Source: Chondrosia reniformis
Lineage: Eukaryota; Porifera; Demospongiae; Chondrillida; Chondrillidae
Reading direction: 5' to 3'
Length of the DNA: 64,000 nucleotides
NCBI GenBank assembly: GCA_947172415.1
Contig: OX359201.1
Location: forward strand, 3,534,001-3,598,000
Numbering within the stretch: position 1 is the first letter of the stretch; the number at the start of each line of letters is the position of its first letter. Both the position numbers and the translations under genes were made by a program. Shown in pieces: positions 58,431 to 64,000 of the stretch. The notes below the pieces were generated by a model, which made no database searches, was not told the origin of the DNA, and worked only from the letters and a program-made list of their open reading frames with translations.

Positions 58431-60269
58431 AAAAGGGGGATTTTTAGGGCTGATATTTGTCTTTTTAAGAATAAGTTCTTTGGGGTAAATATCACTAATT
58501 GACAGTTCAAAATCCTTGTTGTTAATACATAAGAGGTCATCAATATACCTATAAGTATTGGAAAATTTAATAGCTAGGGTGATGTTATCCTTAAGTAGTC
58601 CTTTCATAAACTCATACTCATAGGCAAACAGAAAAAGATTAGCAACTACAGGGGCACAGTCAGTACCCATAGGGATACCTACACATTGCTTAAATACAGA
58701 ACCGTCTACATATACATAAATGTTGTTAATAAGGTAATTAAAGAGTTCTACTAAATGAACAGCTGTGACTGCTTTATTGGAGACATTGTTAGACCAAAAG
58801 GCTTTATCCTGACAGACTTCTATATATTGGGACTTTCTACAGGTATAGGCACTATGAATTAGGTTAGTAATCTTATCTTTAAGTAGGTTATGGGGGATCG
58901 CTGTATATAATGTAGAAAAATCAAAACTAGCTAGCTGGGCTTTTCTAGTGGGTATAGACCTAAGACTATCTAAGACTTCTAGTGAGTTTTCTACTATCCA
59001 AAAGGCATTAACACCAGTATTCCTATATATACCTAGGCAGTATTCTCTAAAACGTTTGAGAATTAGTCTGAGTGCCGAATTTAAAAATCTAGAAAGGGGT
59101 TTGGTAGTACATTTGTGAGAGGCGGCTATGAATCTGTAACTGTAAGGGTTCCTATGTAGCTTAGGCATCCAGTAAAAAGAGGGAAGGTTACACCAGTCTG
59201 GTTTAGGTTCTAAGTTCTCTAGTTTTAAGAAATCTATGTGTTTCCTAATTAACTGTTGGGGTTCTACTGTACATTTAGCATAAGTGGAGGTACTGCCTAG
59301 TTCATCATTAATAATTTGTCTATAGTAGGACTTACATATAAAAATTATATTATTAGAGGCCTTATCGGCAGGGGCTATAACATACTTATCATGTAGGTCT
59401 GCTAAGAATTTCTTAATTTTAGGGCAAGTAAGGGTCTTCTTGGCTACTGAGGATTTGGTATACGATTTCGACAGCTTAGAGATCCTATCATTAATTTTAT
59501 TAAGTACAGCATTTTCCCACTCACTAAACACAGAAGTAGATACATTTTCTCTACGGGCCAAGGTAATCTTATATTTTCTAAGACCTTCCTTACACATTTT
59601 TAAAGCAGTTACCCAATTAAAGTTATTAGGTTCTCTAAATTTTGGTCCTTTCTTAAGAAGTTTTCTAAGTTTTGGGTTACTAACAATACGTAGATCACCT
59701 GTTAAAACATGGCCTAGGGGCTTGTAAATGAAGGGGGACTTGTGACACTCACATGGTTCTGGTTTTCTAAAAACATCTGACTTGGAGGCTTGTGAAAAGT
59801 TAAAGATTTGAGGTCCTATTGGTTGGGTATACTTATATACTACGCATGGGGGCTCTCTGTTTTGTATAAAGGGTGGGACAGTTTCTAACACTAACTTTTG
59901 GTTTAAGATACCTGAGAGGCCTATGTTTTCTACACCTTTATTATGAAACACGATTTTAAGAAACCCTTCTGGATTTGTCGTTTTCGTTGGGTGTTTGGGA
60001 AGGCTGGCTGAAGCGCGTGCTTTAATAACGTCTTTAATCATTAGCATAAGTCTAAGCGGAAAAGGTGTTTCTGGGGTATCGATGAGACATTGTACCGAGT
60101 TTAACAAACGATGAAGGTGTCGAGCTGGTAATGCAAAAGTATCGCGTTTAAGTTTGGCTAGAAAGCCCACGTTGTTGTAAAGTGGTAGTCGTTCTTTGAG
60201 CCATTCAGGATCGTAGGCAGCGTTATTAATACTGCCTGTCAATTTTAGATTGGAGCGCCGATGCCGTCT
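58428..60269 (-). CDS. Naiad-type reverse transcriptase
   Basis: Open frame directly after the TAA at 60270-60272 and in the same frame as the endonuclease; no ATG near the start, the first inside is about 70 codons in. RT motifs in order: FYWMPKLHRNPYSYRFIAAS, LASFDFSTLYTAIPHNLL, GIPMGTDCAPVVANLFLF and the catalytic NTYRYIDDLLCIN. After SPKNPPF it stops at TAG because of a frame shift; the thumb continues as 58015-58430. Upstream of the RT core is a charged region ([20 protein letters not shown]) preserved in copies A and B. Role: copies element RNA at a cut made by the endonuclease. Confidence 0.9.
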   Translation of the reverse strand, partial: RRHRRSNLKLTGSINNAAYDPEWLKERLPLYNNVGFLAKLKRDTFALPARHLHRLLNSVQCLIDTPETPFPLRLMLMIKDVIKARASASLPKHPTKTTNPEGFLKIVFHNKGVENIGLSGILNQKLVLETVPPFIQNREPPCVVYKYTQPIGPQIFNFSQASKSDVFRKPEPCECHKSPFIYKPLGHVLTGDLRIVSNPKLRKLLKKGPKFREPNNFNWVTALKMCKEGLRKYKITLARRENVSTSVFSEWENAVLNKINDRISKLSKSYTKSSVAKKTLTCPKIKKFLADLHDKYVIAPADKASNNIIFICKSYYRQIINDELGSTSTYAKCTVEPQQLIRKHIDFLKLENLEPKPDWCNLPSFYWMPKLHRNPYSYRFIAASHKCTTKPLSRFLNSALRLILKRFREYCLGIYRNTGVNAFWIVENSLEVLDSLRSIPTRKAQLASFDFSTLYTAIPHNLLKDKITNLIHSAYTCRKSQYIEVCQDKAFWSNNVSNKAVTAVHLVELFNYLINNIYVYVDGSVFKQCVGIPMGTDCAPVVANLFLFAYEYEFMKGLLKDNITLAIKFSNTYRYIDDLLCINNKDFELSISDIYPKELILKKTNISPKNPPF

Positions 60270-60935
60270 TTAATGAGATAAGCGATTAAAAAGGTTCCAT
60301 ACGATGATTTCTTTTTTAAGTTTTGAAATATTGCCAACGCCTTTAATGTTATCGTTAAGTCCATATGGGTAAATAGAGCAGAGTTCCTTGTACCAGAACG
60401 CTTCTCTCAGTAGTCTGAGGCTAGTAGAATTAGGTGTCTCAGGTATCTGTTCTATGGGCATAATCAAGGCATCATCAAAACTATGGTTATCAGAATTAAA
60501 GTGATTGTAAAGATACAGTGGCTTAAAACCTTTGGTACTAGTCCTATGGTTGTTCATTCTACTCCTAAGCATCTGAGAGGTTTCTCCTACATACTGTACA
60601 TCACATTGTTTACAAGTAATAAGATACGCAACATTCCTACTCTGGCATCCTAGGGGACCAAAAGGGCTACGGACTTGATAGAGCCTGCCAGTAACTGAAC
60701 TCTTAAAAGTAGGGCCAGTAACTAAAGAGGGACATGTTTTACACCGCTTATTGCTACACTTCTTAACTAGTGAGGGGCTAGCTTGCCCACCAGTAGGCAC
60801 CCCTCTACCTACAGATGGGGGAGAGTTAGCTAACGTTTCATCACCAGGCACCCTACCTTTACCTAATGACGGGGAGCTTGTTAACCCGGGCGACCTCCCA
60901 GCCGGTATCCTATCTCTATACTTTGTACTTGTCAT
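60270..60935 (-). CDS. Naiad-type N-terminal GIY-YIG endonuclease
   Basis: 221 codons from ATG (60933-60935) to TAA (60270-60272). An N-terminal Ser/Pro/Gly-rich stretch is followed by a cysteine motif, KKCSNKRCKTCPSLV, then the GIY-YIG-like core VAYLITCKQCDVQYVGETSQ with MLRSRMNNHR and the later LLREAFWYKEL. The cysteine motif ahead of the core plus the placement before the RT are the marks of permuted elements. Upstream (60936-61063) is a leader with a TTTAAATA stretch at 61005-61012. The stop is followed in frame by RRHRRSNLK and the RT, so the protein may normally be a fusion or be made by readthrough. Confidence 0.88.
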   Translation of the reverse strand: MTSTKYRDRIPAGRSPGLTSSPSLGKGRVPGDETLANSPPSVGRGVPTGGQASPSLVKKCSNKRCKTCPSLVTGPTFKSSVTGRLYQVRSPFGPLGCQSRNVAYLITCKQCDVQYVGETSQMLRSRMNNHRTSTKGFKPLYLYNHFNSDNHSFDDALIMPIEQIPETPNSTSLRLLREAFWYKELCSIYPYGLNDNIKGVGNISKLKKEIIVWNLFNRLSH

Positions 60936-61213
60936 GATTGGAAATGGGTCAAGGACTAGACAAGCTAGTCCACAAAGACTTAACCTATTACATGTAGCCG
61001 GGGCTATTTAAAGGCAACAATGGCTCAACAGCCACCAGGGACTAACATGAGGCTAAGTAAACACATGAAAAATCTAAGATACCATTTTCCTACATGCTAT
61101 ATGCCTATTCTGTAAAAAGAGCCTATAGGGGAACTAAACCTAAAGAGAGATTTAGATGAAGATACAGTAGTCTTTTCTTCCTTCTTTTCCCTTCTTTCAT
61201 CTTCTTCTCCACT

Positions 61214-61259
61214 GGGTCAGACAGCCGTTTCTGGGAATTCCACCCTTCATCAGTGATCC
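61214..61259 (-). ncRNA. Hammerhead ribozyme motif, intact, in 5' terminal repeat
   Basis: CUGAUGA, GAAAC and GUC are all present on the minus strand with the same helices as 28855-28900. It lies about 75 bases downstream of a TATA-like box, so it would be near the 5' end of the element RNA. Confidence 0.68.
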
Positions 61260-61330
61260 TGGGAGTCTTTGTCTTTTTCTTTATGTTGATCTTCTGTGAA
61301 TCCTTGGCTCACTATGCTAAATCTAGGGGC

Positions 61331-61338
61331 CTTATATA
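61331..61338 (-). promoter_or_regulatory. TATA-like box in Naiad-type terminal repeat
   Basis: Minus strand TATATAAG in TGTATATAAGGCCCC. The place, upstream of the hammerhead and the endonuclease frame, suggests an internal promoter; inferred only. Confidence 0.45.
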
Positions 61339-61595
61339 CACTATTTTAGCGCCAACAGTTAAATAAGGTGTTAACTAAGACACATAATGAAATTTAATTT
61401 TATGAAAGGAATGTAGTTCCAATTAACTTTTATGAATTAATTATAAATCTATTAGTAATCCTGCTTGTACAGGTAAAACAGACTCAGCATAACTATAGAC
61501 ACAAGTAGGACATATTACGTAAGTCCACCCTTAGGTCTTCTAGTAGTAACATTTCTTTGGAGGTGGGGTAACACAATATGGGGTAACACAAGACA

Positions 61596-62124
61596 TGTAC
61601 TAGTTGTATTTACTAGTTGTGTGAACTAGTTTTGTGTACTGGTAATATTTAATAGTTGTATGAACTAGTTGTATGTACTAGTTATATGTATTAGTTGTAT
61701 GTTCTAGTTGTATGTACTGTATGTCTGTACTATTTGCATGTACTAGTTGTATGTACTATTTAAATGTTCTAGTTATATGCGTATGTTGTTGTTGTATATG
61801 TATGTCCTAGTGATAAATACTACTTGTATGTACTAGATGTATGTACCACTTGTATGTACTAGTTATATGCAATAGTTGTATGGACAAGTTGTATAGACCA
61901 GTTGTTTGAAATAGTAGTTTGGAATAGTTGTATGTACTAGGTATATGTACTTGTTATGTACGAGTTGTATGTACTAGTTGTATGAACTAGTAGTATGAAC
62001 TGGTTGCATGTATTAATTGTATGTTCTAATTGTCTGTAGTAGTTGAACTGAATAGTTGTATGAACTAGTTGTATGTATTAGTTGTATGTAATAGTTGTGT
62101 GTCTATGTCTATCTATGTATTTAA
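61596..62124. repeat. 13-bp satellite array (block 12)
   Basis: Same satellite, joined to the Naiad-type element at TGTACTAGTTG. No gene is seen. The boundary with the next element is approximate. Confidence 0.92.
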
Positions 62125-62133
62125 CATGAGGTC

Positions 62134-62768
62134 TTGACAAGGAATATGGATGAAAACAAAGCACAAGACCTTAAGTCGAGAGTCAAATGGTGTCTCAAAC
62201 ACTCCAGGATACCCAAGCCTAACCTCACAAGGCAACAAATTAAAGCAGTTCAACGATTGAGACAAGACACAACCATCAAAATCATACCTGCAGATAAAAG
62301 CAAAGCAACTGTGGTTCTGGATGCTGCTGAGTACTACAAAAAAATGGAGGAACTTCTAAAAGACAGTTCATATAAGAGAATCAAAAAAGACCCAACAGCC
62401 AAAATTGTGAGGGAACTGTATCAGAAGTTAAAAGTTATTGAAGAAAATGGATTGATGGATGGACAAACCTGATTGAGGCTAGCACCACCGCATTGCCAAC
62501 CCCCTCGGATTTATTGTTTTCCCAAAATACACAAAGAAAACGGAACTCTCAGACCAATAGTACCTTCGATTGGCTCCCCAACATATCAACTCTCCAAATC
62601 ATTAACCAGAATTCTCTCCCCCTATCCGGTAAGACCACACATACTGTCCACAACTCTTCCCATTTCGTCCAACCACTTGCAGGTATCAAATTGGAAGGAG
62701 AATGCAAGTTGATTAATTGTGACGTGCGTAATTTGTTTACAAAAGTCCCCATTCAAGAAGCTGTTTAG
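62134..62768 (+). pseudogene. PLE protein, N-terminal domain and first RT motifs
   Basis: Frame from about 62134 reads KIIPADKSKATVVLDAAEYY (the conserved block before the RT), then TGA at 62470-62472, then in the same frame RIYCFPKIHKENGTLRPIVP. A shift in a C-rich run near 62622 moves the reading to another frame with INCDVRNLFTKVPIQEAV, which ends in TAG at 62766-62768. Confidence 0.85.
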
Positions 62769-63430
62769 GTGGTCAATGACAGATTGCTGAATTACTTGAC
62801 ACTCAGTGATAGGACTGACCTTCAACCTAGTGTCATAGTAGACCTCCTCAAAAAGTGCTTAACGACTACCTATTTTAAACTGGAAGATACCTTCTATGAG
62901 CAAACAGAAGGAGCAGCCATGGGGTCCCCTTGTTACCTGTCATAGGTAACCTGTTTATAGAATTTTTTGAGGATCTTGCCATTAACACAAGTACTTTTCA
63001 ACCATATTTATGGCTACGGTATGTAGATGACACATTTATCATCTGGACCCATGGGGATAAATACCTGCATTCATTCGGGAACCATCTCAACTCCATAAAA
63101 CCATCTATCCCATTTACTATGGAGGAGGAATCAGAAGGATCAATGCCTTTTCTTGATGTCTCGGTTAGAAGGAGGGAACAACAATTAGAAACCAGTGTTT
63201 ACCGCAAAGCCACTCACACAGACAGCTACATACATTACGTATCCAACCACCACCCAGCTACCAAAATCAGTATCATCACTTGTCTGAAGAAAAGAGCTAT
63301 AAGTGTATGCAAAAGAGAATATTTTAAAGAAGAGTTACAACACCTCACGTCAACCTTCAGATTTAATGGATATCCTATGAGACTCATCAGGAAAGCATTA
63401 CACAAGAAAAAGAAGAGCAGTGACTGCTAA
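62769..63430 (+). pseudogene. PLE RT catalytic part
   Basis: GAAMGSP is followed by a shift near 62925, then IGNLFIEFFEDLAI, the catalytic LWLRYVDDTFIIWTHG (about 63010-63057), and FTMEEESEGSMPFLDV. Ends in TAA at 63428-63430, where the sister copy reads on. Confidence 0.87.
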
Positions 63431-63858
63431 ACAAACAAAAAGGAGGAGCTGACCTTTTGTCTTCGTTATATCAAGGCTTGAGTGAAACTTTACAGAGAAC
63501 CTGCCAACCATTGAATATCAGGATTGCCAACAAAGCTACGAACACCTTGAGATCAATCTTAACTAAAGTCAAGACACCCTTACACAGCTATCAGAAGACT
63601 GGTGTCATATACCAGATTCCCTGTAGTTGCGGTGAAGTATACATCGACGAGACAGGCAAAACCATCAATGAAAGAGTGAAGGAGCATAAGAGGTCCGTGT
63701 GTAGAATGGACACAAACAATTCAATAGCTGTTTATGTTATGAATACTTCACACGACATCGCATTGGACCAAGCTACCATCATAACCCAGGAGACCCACAG
63801 ACTAAAGAGAAAGATTAAAGAAGCCATGCTGATTCAGAAGACTCGATCCCTGTATTAA
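63431..63858 (+). pseudogene. PLE GIY-YIG endonuclease part
   Basis: LNIRIANKATNTLRSILTKV then GVIYQIPCSCGEVYIDETGK and TINERVKEHKRSV, ending in TAA at 63856-63858. The sister copy at 18612-19034 reads YIG where this one reads YID, a change at the motif that names the family. The frame is shifted from the RT piece near 63430-63460. Confidence 0.87.
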
Positions 63859-63944
63859 CATGGACTCAGGATTACATTTAGATCCAATTTCCAATTTCTG
63901 TCACCTTCCCTATTTAAACCTGCTTTGTAGTCATCTCCTCATTG

Positions 63945-63969
63945 CTGATGAAGACCTTCGGGTTGAAAC
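63945..63969 (+). ncRNA. Hammerhead-like core, weak
   Basis: CUGAUGA, imperfect helix II (A-U and CC/GG pairs, loop UUC), GAAAC, then GUUC. Same as the sister copy at 18401-18425. Helix I is not evident. Confidence 0.35.
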
Positions 63970-64000
63970 GTTCAAATTTGATAAATTGTTTTGCTGAGAG

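Larger units (their letters stand above)
57575..61595 (-). mobile_element. Near-complete permuted (Naiad-type) Penelope-like element
   Basis: About 4 kb, minus strand, with direct terminal repeats (61064-61595, 532 bp; 57575-58095, 521 bp because of an 11-bp deletion, plus about a dozen substitutions). Order in element direction: terminal repeat with TATA-like box and hammerhead, GIY-YIG endonuclease, RT, terminal repeat. An endonuclease N-terminal to the RT is the permuted layout described for the Naiad/Chlamys clade of Penelope-like elements. One TAA separates endonuclease and RT, and one frame shift affects the RT end. Satellite flanks it: TAGTTGCATG before and TGTACTAGTTG after, an almost seamless join to the 13-bp unit. 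Confidence 0.88.
61064..61595 (-). repeat. Naiad-type 5' terminal repeat
   Basis: 532 bp, direct repeat of 57575-58095; upstream in element orientation. Carries the promoter-like box and an intact hammerhead. Confidence 0.92.
62125..64000 (+). mobile_element. Canonical Penelope-like element, 5'-truncated and decayed, runs off the window
   Basis: Plus-strand relative of the copy at 18319-19713, with more of the RT and the GIY-YIG endonuclease. The start lies in coding sequence, so the 5' end is missing; the 3' terminal repeat begins about 63870 and continues beyond 64000. At least three stops and three frame shifts break the coding sequence. Confidence 0.88.

Noticed and set aside
1..64000. 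CRISPR-like or other prokaryotic repeat systems
   Set aside because: The repeats are contiguous tandem satellites without spacers, and all coding content is eukaryotic retroelement sequence.

Overview
The window looks like nuclear DNA of an invertebrate animal. No host protein-coding gene, rRNA or tRNA gene is visible. The reasons are animal-type retroelements (Penelope-like elements including a permuted Naiad-type one, an R2-like element, an APE-type LINE and a Ty3/gypsy element), a gypsy primer-binding site that fits the 3' end of an animal-type tRNA-Ser, and a short TTAGGG tract. The species cannot be fixed; a sponge, cnidarian or mollusc would all fit.

The background is a degenerate, AT-rich satellite built on a 13-bp unit, TAGTTGTATGTAC. 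It fills roughly 29 kb (about 46%) in twelve blocks, with local higher-order duplications (a 299-bp = 23-unit duplication near 0.7-1.3 kb, and about five copies of a ~350-bp unit near 48.6-50.3 kb). Nearly all the mobile elements sit inside this satellite.

Layout: 1-5.1 kb satellite with a deleted Naiad-type copy (1554-2589). 5144-10836, a complete gypsy LTR retrotransposon on the minus strand: 401-bp LTRs differing at 2 sites, TAAT target duplication, tRNA-Ser primer site, polypurine tract, gag, and pol broken by one TAA. 11.4-17.3 kb, two partial R2-like elements. 18.3-19.7 kb, a truncated Penelope-like element (PLE) on the minus strand with 54-bp inverted ends. 19.7-28.7 kb satellite with an island (25.0-25.8 kb) holding a MITE-like element and a 49-bp-arm palindrome. 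28.7-30.7 kb, a second defective Naiad-type copy. 31.4-36.0 kb, a young canonical PLE joined head to head with an inverted 1.7-kb partial copy. 37.0 kb, a Naiad-type end fragment. 39.7-46.0 kb, a long-inverted-repeat DNA element bounded by TA, invaded by a decayed LINE. 46.2-47.8 kb, a 45-bp minisatellite. 48.3-57.6 kb satellite. 57.6-61.6 kb, the near-complete Naiad-type element with direct 521/532-bp terminal repeats. 62.1-64.0 kb, another decayed PLE that runs off the window.

The most interesting system is the Naiad-type family. Its endonuclease lies ahead of the reverse transcriptase; its terminal repeat carries a TATA-like box followed by a hammerhead ribozyme; and all four copies join the satellite at the same phase and in the same orientation of the 13-bp unit, which suggests satellite-targeted insertion. 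The other two PLE families carry weaker hammerhead-like cores at matching places in their terminal repeats.
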